Assembly: GCA_009861545.1 (NCBI GenBank)
Contig: VXME01000173.1
Span: forward strand, 37,594 to 101,593
Length of the DNA: 64,000 bases
Direction: 5' to 3'
DNA from: Acidobacteriota bacterium
GTDB lineage: Bacteria; Acidobacteriota; Vicinamibacteria; Vicinamibacterales; UBA8438
This document shows, one piece after another, positions 53,791-64,000 of the stretch. Made by a program: the position numbers and the translations under genes. The stretch's first letter is position 1. Each line of letters starts with the position of its first letter. The notes under the pieces were generated by a model. It was not told where the DNA came from. It searched no databases and saw only the letters and a program-made list of their open reading frames with translations.

Positions 53791-54928
53791 GTGGCGATAG
53801 CCCTGGACGAGAACGTTCGCCGGTATCAGGATCTGGTCAAGCGCGCGGCTGACTTGCGGAGCTATCTTTGACCCCGCCGCCGTCGAGTCCGAGATGGCGG
53901 AGCTGGAGCGGCAGGCCGCCGCGCCGGACTTCTGGAACGACCAGGCCGCCGCGCAGCGCGTGCTGCAGCGGCGCCGCCGGCTGCAGGAGGACTTCGACCT
54001 TGCCGAGTCGCTGCGCCGCAAGGCCGACGATCTCGCAGTGCTGTTCGAGTGGGCCGATCAGGGCGAGGACGTAGCCGGAGACCTCGCGGCGGGACTCGTC
54101 GACCTGCGCGAGGAGGTGGAGGGCGCCGAGATCCGCAAGATGCTCGGCGGCGAGCACGACCAGCGCAACGCCATCGTCTCGATCCACCCCGGCGCCGGCG
54201 GGACCGAGTCGCAGGACTGGGCGGAGATGCTGCTGCGGATGTATCTCCGCTGGGCGGAGCGCCGCGGCTTCTCGCGCGAGGTGATCGACGCGCAGCCCGG
54301 CGACGAGGCCGGCGTGAAGAGCGCCACCGTCACCGTCGACGGCGACTACGCCTACGGGTTGCTCCTCGCCGAGGCGGGCATCCACCGGCTGGTGCGCATC
54401 TCGCCGTTCGATCAGGCGTCTCGCCGGCATACGTCCTTTGCATCGGTGTTCGTCTGGCCGGAGCTGCCGGACGACGTCGAGATCGACATCGAGGAGAAGG
54501 ACCTGCGCATCGACACCTACCGGTCGAGCGGAGCCGGCGGGCAGCACGTCAACGTGACCGATTCCGCGGTGCGGATCACCCACCTGCCGACCGGCATCGT
54601 CGTCTCCTGCCAGAACGAGCGCTCGCAGCACCGCAATCGGGACGCGGCGATGGCGGTGCTCCGGGCGCGGCTGTACGACCGCCGGATCAAGGAGCAGCAG
54701 GATCGGCTCGAGGAGATCGGGGGCGAGAAGAAGGACATCGCCTTCGGCAGCCAGATCCGCAGCTATGTCCTCCACCCGTATCGGATGGTCAAGGATCACC
54801 GCACCAGAGTCGAGGAAGGCAATGTCGATCGCATCCTCGACGGCGACCTCGACGCCTTCATCAAGGGCTACCTGATGCAGAAGGCGTCCGGAACGCGCGG
54901 GAAGTCCGGGGGAGGCCAAGGCTCCTAG
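53791..54928 (+). CDS. prfB: Peptide chain release factor 2, programmed +1 frameshift
   Basis: Recognises UGA and UAA stops, 378 residues once the frameshift is included. The GTG at 53791 (GGAGG seven bases upstream) starts a 26-codon frame reading MAIALDENVRRYQDLVKRAA and ending TAT CTT TGA. The +1 frame continues from GAC at 53870 with DPAAVESEMAELERQAAAP. Further on, the stop-reading loop SPFDQASRRH and the catalytic GGQ (SSGAGGQHVNV) are present. The in-frame UGA gives autoregulation: scarce RF2 favours the shift. Annotation from the zero frame alone would miss the start, since the long frame has no convincing initiator. Confidence 0.95.
53866..53871 (+). promoter_or_regulatory. RF2 recoding site CTTTGA
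   Basis: CTT at 53866-53868 followed by TGA, with C as the next base and TAT before it, is the conserved prfB slippery site. A Shine-Dalgarno-like CGGAG lies just upstream, as needed to push the ribosome forward by one. The stop is bypassed by slipping onto TTT. Confidence 0.93.
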
Positions 54929-54987
54929 CCCGACAATCGTCGCCTGCGGCTCCGATTGCCGCCCAACCGGGCCTGACTAGCACTCTA

Positions 54988-55002
54988 CGCCGTTCTACGG
55001 CG
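54988..55002. terminator. Hairpin between convergent prfB and the PBP gene
   Basis: CGCCGT and ACGGCG form a perfect six-base stem around the three-base loop TCT. It lies between two converging genes where a bidirectional terminator is expected. There is no T-run on either side, so termination strength is uncertain. Confidence 0.4.
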
Positions 55003-55013
55003 CAGACTCCTAG

Positions 55014-57311
55014 CTAGCGCGGAAACGCCGTCCCGGGTTCCGTTCCGGCGATGAACGCTTCCTCGATGGGGCGGAACGTTCCCGGTCCGGCGGGCTCGCC
55101 GGTTTCCGGATTCACCGAGACGAAGACGATGTTCGTCGGCGGATCGAACTGGGGCTGTACGTCGCGGTCGCCGACGTAGGCCCTCATGAAGTCCATCCAG
55201 ATGGGCAGCGCCACGCGGGCGCCTTCCTCCCGGTTGCCGATCGTCTTCTTCTGGTCGTGCCCCACCCAGACGCCGAGCGTGATGTCCGGATCGAATCCCA
55301 CGAACCAGGCGTCGGTGAAATCGTCCACGGTTCCGGTCTTGCCGCCGACCGGCCAGTTCAGGCGCAGCGCCCGGCGGCCGGTCCCCCGCTGCACGACGCC
55401 GCGCATGAGGCTGGCCATGATGTAGGCGGTGTCGGGCCGCAGCGCGTCGCGCGACTGCGGGCGGTGCTCCTCCAACAGGTCCCCGTTGCGATCGAGCACC
55501 CGTTCGATCAGGAACGGCAGCATGCGTCTGCCCTGATTGGGAAACACCGAGTAGGCGCTGGTCACCTCCATCAGCGTCGCCTCGGCCGAGCCGAGGGCGA
55601 CGGACAGATAGGGCGGGATAGGAGAGCTGAAGCCGACGCGGCGCGCGAAGTCTACGACCACCTCGGGCCCGACCTCGTTCATGAGCCAGACGGCCGGCAC
55701 GTTGCGCGAGGTTTCGAGAGCGTAGCGAAGGGTGACCGGTCCCTTGAACTCGTAGTCGTAGTTGCTCGGACGGTACCGCGGCTGACCCGGACCCACCTCG
55801 AAGCTGACCGGCTCGTCCCGCAGGATGCTGGTCGTCGTGTGGCCCTGGTCGACGGCGGCGGCGTACAGGACGCCCTTGAACAGGGAGCCGAGCTGCCGGA
55901 ACGCCTGCGTGGCGCGGTTGAACCGGCTGCGTTCGAAGTCGTATCCGCCCACCATGGCGAGCACGTGGCCGGTCCGGTTGTCGATCGCGACCAGCGCCCC
56001 TTCGACCTCGGGTTCCTGGTCGAGCGTGGCGGTTCCGCGTCCGCCACCCTGCGGCAGGCTCGTCAGCGTTACGTCGATCAGGTCGCCCGCCTCCACGAGC
56101 TCGTCCGGGGCAGACTTCCGCGTCCAGGCGAAGCCGTCCGCATCGATCTCCGCGGCGTGCGGCCCGACCCGCACCTGAATCGTGTCCGCGGTCGTTCCCG
56201 TAACCACCGCCGGCACCATGTCGCCCTCGGCGATGGGGAGTCGCCACCGAAAGTGCTCGAAGGCGTCCATCGACTCGACGGCGTCCTCGCCGCGCAGCAC
56301 GTTGCGCCGCGCGCCGCGGAAGCCGTGGCGCTTGTCGACGACGCGCAGTCCGTCGGAGACCGCCTTGTTCGCCGCGCGCTGCAGATCGATGTCGAGCGTC
56401 GAGCGGACGACCAGGCCATCCTCGTAGAGCCGCTGCGCGCCGTAGCCGGCTTCGAGGTGCTGGCGAATCTCCTCGAGGAAATAGGGCGCGATGGTATTGG
56501 CCCGCCGGCTGCGCGGTGCGAGCACGATCGGCTTGGCGATCTCGGCTGCGGCGACTGCCTCGGTGATGTAGCCTTCGGCGGCCATTCGCCCGAGCGCGTA
56601 GTTGCGCCGCTCGGTGGCGCGCTCCATGTTGACGAGCGGACTCCAGCGCGCCGGCGACTGCAGGATGCCTGCGATCATGGCGGCCTCGCCGAGCTCGAGG
56701 TCCCCCGCGGACTTGCCGAAGTAGAGCTGCGACGCCGCCTCGACGCCGTGGGCGGCGTGCCGTGCGGTGCCGAGCCATATCTGGTTGGCGTAGAGCGCCA
56801 GTATCTCCCGCTTGGTGTAGCGCTTCTCGATGAGGAAGGTGTAGTAGACCTCCCAGGCCTTGCGCTCCCACGCCTTCCGAAGTCCGAGGCTCTCGCCCGC
56901 GACCTCGATGTTGCGTGCGAGCTGCATCGTCAGCGTGCTCGCGCCGGCGGCGGTGAGATCGCCGGCGGCCACGTTCTGAATCACGGTCCGGATGCCGGCC
57001 GGGATGCTGATGCCCTGGTGGTCGAAGAACGAGGCGTCCTCGGCCGCGATGATGGCGTTGCGCAGCACCTCGGGGATGTCGTCGTAGCCGATGATGTCCC
57101 TGCGCTCGGTGGCGAACTCCCCGATCAGCTCGCCGCCGCGCGCGTACACGCGGGTGATGGTGTCGGGCGCGTAGTCGTCGAGCGCCTCGATTTCGGGGAG
57201 GTCGGGCGAGTAGGCGAGCAGTACGCCGGTGACGATCCCGAAGAGGGCGGCGCCGGCGAAGAGGCTCAGGATGACGGCTTGACGCACGTAGCGGTTCGGT
57301 GCAGGAGCCAC
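55014..57311 (-). CDS. Class A penicillin-binding protein (PBP1A type)
   Basis: Bifunctional peptidoglycan synthase, 765 residues. It has a membrane anchor (VILSLFAGAALFGIVTGVLLAY), a glycosyltransferase domain with the catalytic glutamate in AIIAAEDASFFDHQGI and with TLTMQLARNI, and a transpeptidase domain. The transpeptidase has SxxK in LGSLFKGVL, SxN in SRN and KTG in GGKTGT. The residue before GS in the first motif is leucine, where most have proline. A linker OB-like region (VPAVVTGTTADTIQVRVGP) is present. A GTG start at 57311 follows GAGGAG. It is divergent from dnaK. Confidence 0.94.
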   Translation of the reverse strand: MAPAPNRYVRQAVILSLFAGAALFGIVTGVLLAYSPDLPEIEALDDYAPDTITRVYARGGELIGEFATERRDIIGYDDIPEVLRNAIIAAEDASFFDHQGISIPAGIRTVIQNVAAGDLTAAGASTLTMQLARNIEVAGESLGLRKAWERKAWEVYYTFLIEKRYTKREILALYANQIWLGTARHAAHGVEAASQLYFGKSAGDLELGEAAMIAGILQSPARWSPLVNMERATERRNYALGRMAAEGYITEAVAAAEIAKPIVLAPRSRRANTIAPYFLEEIRQHLEAGYGAQRLYEDGLVVRSTLDIDLQRAANKAVSDGLRVVDKRHGFRGARRNVLRGEDAVESMDAFEHFRWRLPIAEGDMVPAVVTGTTADTIQVRVGPHAAEIDADGFAWTRKSAPDELVEAGDLIDVTLTSLPQGGGRGTATLDQEPEVEGALVAIDNRTGHVLAMVGGYDFERSRFNRATQAFRQLGSLFKGVLYAAAVDQGHTTTSILRDEPVSFEVGPGQPRYRPSNYDYEFKGPVTLRYALETSRNVPAVWLMNEVGPEVVVDFARRVGFSSPIPPYLSVALGSAEATLMEVTSAYSVFPNQGRRMLPFLIERVLDRNGDLLEEHRPQSRDALRPDTAYIMASLMRGVVQRGTGRRALRLNWPVGGKTGTVDDFTDAWFVGFDPDITLGVWVGHDQKKTIGNREEGARVALPIWMDFMRAYVGDRDVQPQFDPPTNIVFVSVNPETGEPAGPGTFRPIEEAFIAGTEPGTAFPR

Positions 57312-57401
57312 GCGGTTCTCCTCGTTGATGCCACGGGGGACGAATCGAATATAGCACGGGCGCGGGATGATCCGGACTCGCCCCGGCGAAACGGCGTATA
57401 C

Positions 57402-57430
57402 TTGACAAGAGACAGCTAAGATTATATGTT
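57402..57430 (+). promoter_or_regulatory. Candidate dnaK promoter
   Basis: TTGACA (57402-57407) and TATGTT (57425-57430) are 17 bases apart in the only AT-rich part of the 210-base gap before dnaK. The arms CTTGACA and AGCTAAG within it are a poor match to the HspR operator (CTTGAGT-N7-ACTCAAG), so HspR control here is suggested by gene linkage more than by this site. Confidence 0.5.
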
Positions 57431-57521
57431 TTTAGCATTGTATGGTTAGGGCCGCGCGCCAGTGGGGCGCGGTGATTTCGCACGGTGGCAGCCGCCGCCG
57501 CGCGCGAAGGAACAGCAACAG

Positions 57522-59474
<1,953 letters not shown>

Positions 59475-59501
59475 CTCGCCGGACGGTGGAGGTGGCGCCC
59501 G

Positions 59502-60617
59502 GTGGGCCAGGTGGACTTCTACGTGGTGCTCGGCGTTGAGCGCTCGGCGACGCGGGACCAGGTGAGCCGCGCCTACCGCCGCCTCGCCCGCCGCTATCAC
59601 CCGGGAATCAATCCGGGCGACGGCGAGGCCGAGGCGTTCTTCAGAATCGTGACCGAGGCGTACGAGACCCTGCGCGACCCGGCCCGGCGCCGGGAGTACG
59701 ACGCGCATGGCGCGCCCGAGGACGTTCCCCGGCCGGCCGCGATCGAGTTCCAGGGGTTCGACTTTTCGCCGAGCGGCAGCGGCGGCGGGAGCTCGGCGAC
59801 GTTCGAGGAGTTGTTCTCCGACGTGTTCGCGGTCCAGGCGTCGCGCGGGGCGCCGGCCGGCGGTCAGTCCGAGCGCGGGGGGGATCTGTTCGGGGAGATC
59901 GCCCTCTCGTTCGAGGAAGCGGTGCGCGGTACCGAACGCCGGTTGACCGTCACCCGGCTCGACGTCTGCGGCGACTGTGGTGGAACCGGGCGGCGCCGCG
60001 CCGCCGAGACGCGCTGCGGCGATTGTCAGGGCACCGGCGCGACGCGCCGCCGCCGCGGGCACATGGTGTTCGCGATGCGCTGCGCCTTCTGCGAGGGAAC
60101 GGGAAGCCTTCGCTTCCGCCCCTGCGCGGCCTGCCGCGAGAGCGGCATCGCGGCGCGCGACGAGGAGATCGCCATCCACGTGCCGGCAGGCGTGGACGAC
60201 GGCTCACGGCTGCGGATAGAGGCCAAGGGCAACGCCGGGATCCGGGGTGGTGCGCCGGGCGACCTCTATATCGTGGTGAAGGTCGGCCCGCACCGGTTCC
60301 TGCGGCGCGAGGGACGGGACCTGCATGTCGATCTGCCGATCGCCATTCACGAGGCGGCACTCGGCGCGGCGGTGGACGTGCCGACCCTCGACGGCACCGC
60401 GCGTCTGCGGGTGCCGCCCGGTACGCGCTCCGGCCAGCGGTTTCGGCTGCGGGAGTACGGCGTGCCCTCGCCGCGCGGGGACGGGGGCCGGGGCGACCTC
60501 GTCGTGGCGGTGAAGGTCGTGCTGCCCGCCGTCGACGACGAGCGGTCGAAGGCGCTGCTGCGGGAGTTCGGCCGGATCCACGGGGCGGACGTCCGCAAGG
60601 ACCTTTTCGAAGACTGA
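59502..60617 (+). CDS. dnaJ: DnaJ-type co-chaperone with HPG in place of HPD
   Basis: Hsp40 partner of DnaK, 371 residues. The J-domain is at the N-terminus, a glycine/serine linker follows, and the zinc region has CGDCGGTG, CGDCQGTG, CAFCEGTG and a degenerate fourth repeat CAACRESG. Two C-terminal substrate domains complete it. The loop that normally reads HPD, needed to stimulate DnaK, is H33-P34-G35 (YHPGINPGD). The GGA codon differs from any aspartate codon at two positions, so a single sequencing error is unlikely. It may be a specialised co-chaperone and not the main DnaJ. GTG start, 27 bases after dnaK. Confidence 0.88.
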   Translation: MGQVDFYVVLGVERSATRDQVSRAYRRLARRYHPGINPGDGEAEAFFRIVTEAYETLRDPARRREYDAHGAPEDVPRPAAIEFQGFDFSPSGSGGGSSATFEELFSDVFAVQASRGAPAGGQSERGGDLFGEIALSFEEAVRGTERRLTVTRLDVCGDCGGTGRRRAAETRCGDCQGTGATRRRRGHMVFAMRCAFCEGTGSLRFRPCAACRESGIAARDEEIAIHVPAGVDDGSRLRIEAKGNAGIRGGAPGDLYIVVKVGPHRFLRREGRDLHVDLPIAIHEAALGAAVDVPTLDGTARLRVPPGTRSGQRFRLREYGVPSPRGDGGRGDLVVAVKVVLPAVDDERSKALLREFGRIHGADVRKDLFED

Positions 60618-60622
60618 GGCAC

Positions 60623-61078
60623 ATGCCGGCCAAGCAGACGGGCGCGGGACCGTACATGATCAGCGTGGTGGCGCAACGCTACAAGATCCACCCGCAGACG
60701 CTGCGTCTCTACGAGCGCGAAGGGCTGCTCAAGCCGTCGCGCACCGACGGCAACACGCGCCTGTACGGCGAGGAGGACATCGAGCGGCTCGAGACCATCC
60801 TCTCGCTGACCCGCGACCTCGGCGTGAACCTCGCCGGCGTGGAGATCATCCTCAACATGCGGGAGAAGATGGCCCGCATGCAGCACGAGGTCAACGAGTT
60901 CATGCACTACGTCAAGCAGGAGCTCACCCGCGGTGTGGGCGACTGGGAGCAGCGTCTCGGAACCGCGCTCGTCAAGTCGCCGCCTACCGAGCTCGTCCGG
61001 CCCGCTCCGGCCGAGCCGACGGCGGCGCCGGACGCCGACTCCCCGGGGGGCCGCGCCCGCCGCCCGCCGCCCGCCTGA
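60623..61078 (+). CDS. hspR: HspR-type MerR-family heat-shock repressor
   Basis: A 151-residue regulator. The MerR DNA-binding domain (MISVVAQRYKIHPQTLRLYE, REGLLKPSRTDGNTRLYGEEDIERL) is followed by a helix pair (NLAGVEIILNMREKMARMQH) and a proline-rich tail. HspR in actinobacteria represses dnaK operons and needs DnaK as co-repressor. Being the third gene after dnaK and dnaJ fits such a feedback loop. The ATG is five bases after the dnaJ stop, and no effector-binding cysteines are seen. Confidence 0.9.
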   Translation: MPAKQTGAGPYMISVVAQRYKIHPQTLRLYEREGLLKPSRTDGNTRLYGEEDIERLETILSLTRDLGVNLAGVEIILNMREKMARMQHEVNEFMHYVKQELTRGVGDWEQRLGTALVKSPPTELVRPAPAEPTAAPDADSPGGRARRPPPA

Positions 61079-61107
61079 GCTCTCGCGAGGGCTGCTAAGC
61101 TTGTCCG

Positions 61108-61998
61108 GTGGCGGCGAGGCGACGTACACGGGCGGAGGCGGACTGTCCGGACTGCCGGGGCACCGGCTGGCGTACGCGCTCGGTCGCCGGGGCGCGCCGC
61201 GCGGAACGGTGCGATTGCTGGCGCGCCGGCGTCGCGCAGCAGATGCTGGCGCGAGCCCGGATTCCGGCGCGCTACTCGAAGTGCGACTTCTCGACGTTCG
61301 TCACCTACGAGAACGAGAAGCTGCAGCGCGCCTTCCGGAAGGCGCAGGCGTTCGCCGCCTCGTTTCCGGTCGTAGACAAGGGGCTCCTGTTCATCGGGCC
61401 TCCCGGCATCGGCAAGACCCACGTCGCCGTGTCGGTGCTGCGCGAGGTCGTGCTGAAGGGCATGCGGGGCGTCTACTACGACACCCGTTCGCTGTTGAGC
61501 ACGATCCGCAGCACCTACAATCCGGTCACCCGCGCCTCGGAGGCGGAGGTCCTCCAGGAGGTCATGCAGGCCGAGCTGCTCGTGCTCGACGATCTGGGGG
61601 CGGAGCGGCTGACGGACTGGGTCGAGGAGACGATGCACCTCATCGTCAACACCCGCTACAACGAGAAGCGTCCGACGGTGTTCACCACGAACTACGAGGA
61701 CGTCTCCGATGTCCAGAACCTCGACTCGCTGTTCGTCCGCGTGGGTTACCGCCTCCATTCACGGCTGCGCGAGATGTGCGAGTTCCTCGAGTACGACGGG
61801 CCCGACTACCGCGATTTCGAGCACCCGCCGACCGCGGAGTTCCTGTACCAGAAGTGGAAGATGGGGCCGAGCCGTCCCACCGGGCCGTCCGCCCAGCCGT
61901 CCGGGCGCCTGCCGCAGCGGACGTCGGGGCGGGCCCGCGCGCGGTTGCCCGAAGGGCAGCTCGATCTCGGTTGGGCGGGAGGCAGGGCCGGCACCTGA
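61108..61998 (+). CDS. DnaC/IstB-type AAA+ ATPase with N-terminal zinc motif
   Basis: A 296-residue ATPase related to the DnaC and DnaI helicase loaders. Residues 13-40 (CPDCRGTGWRTRS...CDCW) make a likely zinc knuckle. The AAA+ core has Walker A FIGPPGIGKTHVAVS, Walker B LLVLDDLG, sensor-like VFTTNYE and an arginine-finger region SRLREMCEFL. A basic, proline-rich tail follows. It probably loads the replicative helicase, though IstB-type transposition helpers look alike; no transposase gene adjoins it. GTG start, 30 bases after hspR. Confidence 0.86.
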   Translation: MAARRRTRAEADCPDCRGTGWRTRSVAGARRAERCDCWRAGVAQQMLARARIPARYSKCDFSTFVTYENEKLQRAFRKAQAFAASFPVVDKGLLFIGPPGIGKTHVAVSVLREVVLKGMRGVYYDTRSLLSTIRSTYNPVTRASEAEVLQEVMQAELLVLDDLGAERLTDWVEETMHLIVNTRYNEKRPTVFTTNYEDVSDVQNLDSLFVRVGYRLHSRLREMCEFLEYDGPDYRDFEHPPTAEFLYQKWKMGPSRPTGPSAQPSGRLPQRTSGRARARLPEGQLDLGWAGGRAGT

Positions 61999-62039
61999 AT
62001 CGGGCCGGCCGCGGCGCACCCGGAGTCGGGGAGGACGAA

Positions 62040-63215
62040 GTGGGCGTGCCGCGCAACGAGCGGCTCCGGCGCGACGGAGACGTGGAGGGTGGGGGCGCTC
62101 TCGGCCTCTACGTGCACGTGCCGTTCTGCGCGGCGATCTGCGCGTACTGCAACTTCAACCGGGGACTGCTGGACGAGGACCTCAAGCGGGCCTACGTGGC
62201 GGCGGTGACGCGCGAGATCGAACGCGGCGGCGACGGGCGGCGGGTCGATTCGATCTTCTTCGGCGGCGGGACGCCGTCGCTGCTCGACGTGGAGGAGGTG
62301 GCCCGTGTGCTCGACGCCTGCCGCCGGGCGTTCGACGTTGCTCCGGACGTGGAGGCCACGCTCGAGATGAATCCGGAGTCGTGCAGCGCCGACTACGTGT
62401 CCGGGCTGCTAGGTACGGGGATCAACCGCATCAGCCTGGGCGTGCAGTCGTTCCACGACGGCGAGCTCGCGCGCCTCGGCCGCGCCCATTCGGCGGAGCA
62501 GGCCCGCGCGGCGTTCGCGGCGACCCGCGAGGCCGGGTGCGGGAACGTGAGTCTCGACATGATGCTCTGGCTGCCGGCCCAGACTCGCGCCGCGTGCGCG
62601 GCGTCGGTCGAGGCGCTGGTGGCGCTGGCCCCGGAGCATGCGTCGCTGTATATGCTGGAGTTGTACCCGAACGCGCCGCTGCGGGAAGAGGCGGCGCGGC
62701 GCGGCTGGTCGCAGGCGCCCGACGAGGACGCGGCCGCGATGTATCTCGACGCCTTCGCGCGGACCGACCTCGCCGGGTACGAGCAGTACGAGATCTCCAA
62801 CGTCGCGCGTCCGGGCCGGCGGTCGCGCCACAACCTCAAGTACTGGCGGGACGGCGAGTGGCTGGGTTTCGGGTGCGGCGCCCACTCGACCCGGGGCGGC
62901 GTACGGTGGAAGAATCTCTCGGAGACCGCGCGTTACGTGGATGCGGTCGAGCGGGGTGCGCCGGTTGCGGAGACACGCCGCCGCCTGTCGCTGGATGAGC
63001 GGCTCGGGGATGCGCTGTTCACCGGCCTCCGCCTCGCCGAGGGGATCGACGCCGCCGTCGTCGGGAGGCGTTACGGCGTCGACCTGGAAGCGAGATACGG
63101 GTCCGACGTCGGCCGCTTCGTCGACGCGGGCTGGATGATCGCGGCCGGCGGCCGGTGGCGCCTGACCCGCGCCGGGATGCTGATTTCGAACGAGGTGCTG
63201 AGTACTTTCGTCTAG
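62040..63215 (+). CDS. hemW: HemW-like radical SAM protein
   Basis: A 391-residue radical SAM protein. C30, C34 and C37 in YVHVPFCAAICAYCNF bind the 4Fe-4S cluster, and SIFFGGGTPSLL with ATLEMNPES and RISLGVQSFHD are family motifs. The C-terminal wing (EQYEISNVARPGRRSRHNLK, YWRDGEWLGFGCGAHST) is that of HemW, a heme chaperone long annotated as oxygen-independent coproporphyrinogen oxidase. The extra cysteine of true HemN is not seen. The GTG at 62040 follows GGGGAGGA; upstream frame is not HemW-like. Confidence 0.92.
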   Translation: MGVPRNERLRRDGDVEGGGALGLYVHVPFCAAICAYCNFNRGLLDEDLKRAYVAAVTREIERGGDGRRVDSIFFGGGTPSLLDVEEVARVLDACRRAFDVAPDVEATLEMNPESCSADYVSGLLGTGINRISLGVQSFHDGELARLGRAHSAEQARAAFAATREAGCGNVSLDMMLWLPAQTRAACAASVEALVALAPEHASLYMLELYPNAPLREEAARRGWSQAPDEDAAAMYLDAFARTDLAGYEQYEISNVARPGRRSRHNLKYWRDGEWLGFGCGAHSTRGGVRWKNLSETARYVDAVERGAPVAETRRRLSLDERLGDALFTGLRLAEGIDAAVVGRRYGVDLEARYGSDVGRFVDAGWMIAAGGRWRLTRAGMLISNEVLSTFV

Positions 63216-63279
63216 GGCGGGCGGTACGGTAAAGTATCCGCTCTTTTCCGGGCACGGGGGATCCAAGGAGGACATGATC

Positions 63280-63780
63280 ATGCGTTGGTTTCGCAAGGAG
63301 CGGTCGATGCGGCGGATCTTTCTGGGGGGCGCGTTCGCGGCGACGCTGGCCGCAGGCGTGATGCTGGGAACGTTGATCCCCTCGCAGCAGGTGGAGGCGC
63401 AGCCGCAGGTCGCGTTCACCGGAGACGCTGCGGTCATGCTGCACTTCGTCAAGCCGGGGTCCACGTCGGCCTACGAGAGCGTGATGGGGCGGCTCGGCGA
63501 GGCGCTGCAGCAGAGCCAGAACGAGCAGACCAACCGGCAGGCGCAGGCCGCCGGGTGGAAGGTCTACCGGGCCGGCCTGGACATCACCGGCCAGGGGAAC
63601 GTCATGTACGCCTGGGTCATCGACCCGGTCATGGGCGGCGCCAACTACGCCGCGGCGACGATCATGAACGAGGTGTTCCCGGCCGAGATCGAGGACCTGT
63701 ACAACAGCTACAACGGCTCCTTCACGGACGCCGCGCTGAAGCAGTTGCCGATCAATCTCACGCTGGTTCGGGACTTCTAG
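63280..63780 (+). CDS. Secreted or membrane-anchored hypothetical protein
   Basis: A 166-residue protein with a basic N-terminus and a hydrophobic signal segment (IFLGGAFAATLAAGVMLGTL), likely cleaved near VEAQ. The mature part of about 120 residues (VAFTGDAAVMLHFVKPGSTS, WKVYRAGLDITGQGNVMYAW) suggests a small alpha/beta barrel like EthD or antibiotic-monooxygenase modules, without certain family match. The ATG at 63280 lies eight bases from AAGGAGG (63265-63271). An ATG at 63274 is only two bases from it and is less likely. A strong hairpin follows the stop. Function unknown. Confidence 0.75.
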   Translation: MRWFRKERSMRRIFLGGAFAATLAAGVMLGTLIPSQQVEAQPQVAFTGDAAVMLHFVKPGSTSAYESVMGRLGEALQQSQNEQTNRQAQAAGWKVYRAGLDITGQGNVMYAWVIDPVMGGANYAAATIMNEVFPAEIEDLYNSYNGSFTDAALKQLPINLTLVRDF

Positions 63781-63782
63781 GA

Positions 63783-63810
63783 GCTTGCGCCGCGGAAACG
63801 CGGCGCAAGC
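63783..63810 (+). terminator. Perfect 12-bp hairpin with GAAA loop
   Basis: GCTTGCGCCGCG pairs without mismatch with CGCGGCGCAAGC around a GAAA tetraloop, three bases after the stop of the secreted protein gene. The very stable stem suits a transcription terminator or mRNA 3' stabiliser. A T-run is lacking, as is often the case in high-GC genomes. Confidence 0.6.
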
Positions 63811-64000
63811 GGAGCTCCAGGCGCAAGGTCAGGGTGACGGGACGGCCGAAGCGCCGATGCAAACCGTTCCGAACCTCGTAGAGTGCCTCTGCGCTCGGGC
63901 GCGGGGGGGGGGCGCCGGGGGGGCGGGCCCCGGCGGCGCGCCCGCCGGCGGGGCGGCGCGCCCGCCGCGGCCCCGCACCCACCCCGCCCCCCCCCGGGCG
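63811..64000. other. Window end without genes; last 100 bases almost only G and C
   Basis: No gene is visible. From 63901 to 64000 the sequence contains two A and no T, with long runs of G and of C. Such composition is unlike the coding DNA next to it and is typical of unreliable sequence at a contig end. It should not be annotated further. Confidence 0.7.

Noticed and set aside
57401..57420. HspR-associated inverted repeat before dnaK
   Set aside because: Only about four of seven arm positions agree, too few to call the operator.

Overview
The window is high-GC bacterial chromosome, most likely from an Acidobacteriota member. The strongest taxonomic hint is a 712-residue secreted protein at 35460-37598 that matches the VWFA-related Acidobacterial family. 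A dnaK-dnaJ-hspR locus and split methylmalonyl-CoA mutase subunits fit but do not prove this. No species is assigned.

Layout. (1) 1-820: a partial DUF385-like gene and a TonB-dependent receptor remnant cut at its 3' side. (2) About 815-10100, minus strand: a type I restriction-modification locus read hsdM, abiEi, abiEii, hsdS, hsdR. A type IV (AbiE) toxin-antitoxin pair sits inside the operon, and HsdR carries a C-terminal AlbA_2-type domain. A small secreted tandem-repeat protein lies just upstream. (3) 10428-14222: a tRNA-Thr(CGT) gene whose 3' half is duplicated 3.7 kb away, as expected for an integration site. Between the copies are a DUF6036-type nucleotidyltransferase operon broken at the distal copy and an AT-richer gene with a HEPN-like RNxxxH motif. 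(4) 14339-30926: housekeeping genes: uvrA, a methylpurine glycosylase gene, efp, a CDP-alcohol phosphatidyltransferase gene, uvrC, trpS, scpA-scpB-rluB-cmk-rpsA, an HU/IHF gene, a HIT gene and an acyl-CoA dehydrogenase gene. (5) 30939-34078: a second, decayed accessory patch with a helicase N-terminus, a DUF4236 gene, an unassigned fragment, an internally deleted AlbA_2/ATPase gene and an apparently intact AAA-ATPase/PD-(D/E)XK gene. (6) 34223-63780: core genes again: acyl-CoA dehydrogenase, VWFA protein, methylmalonyl-CoA mutase, a response regulator, valS-nadC-birA-coaX, argS, mobA, nfeD-slipin-SPOR-lnt-prfB (with the RF2 frameshift), a class A PBP, dnaK-dnaJ-hspR, a DnaC-like ATPase, hemW and a secreted protein. 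The last 100 bases are almost pure G/C and look unreliable.

How the parts relate. The core blocks are tightly packed, and many junctions are 1-8 nt start/stop overlaps, implying translational coupling. The acyl-CoA dehydrogenases and methylmalonyl-CoA mutase suggest branched-chain or odd-chain acyl-CoA catabolism. The tRNA-Thr side is a defence-gene hotspot combining a restriction system, an AbiE module, a second nucleotidyltransferase module and a HEPN candidate. No integrase or transposase gene was recognised in the window, and no CRISPR array was seen.
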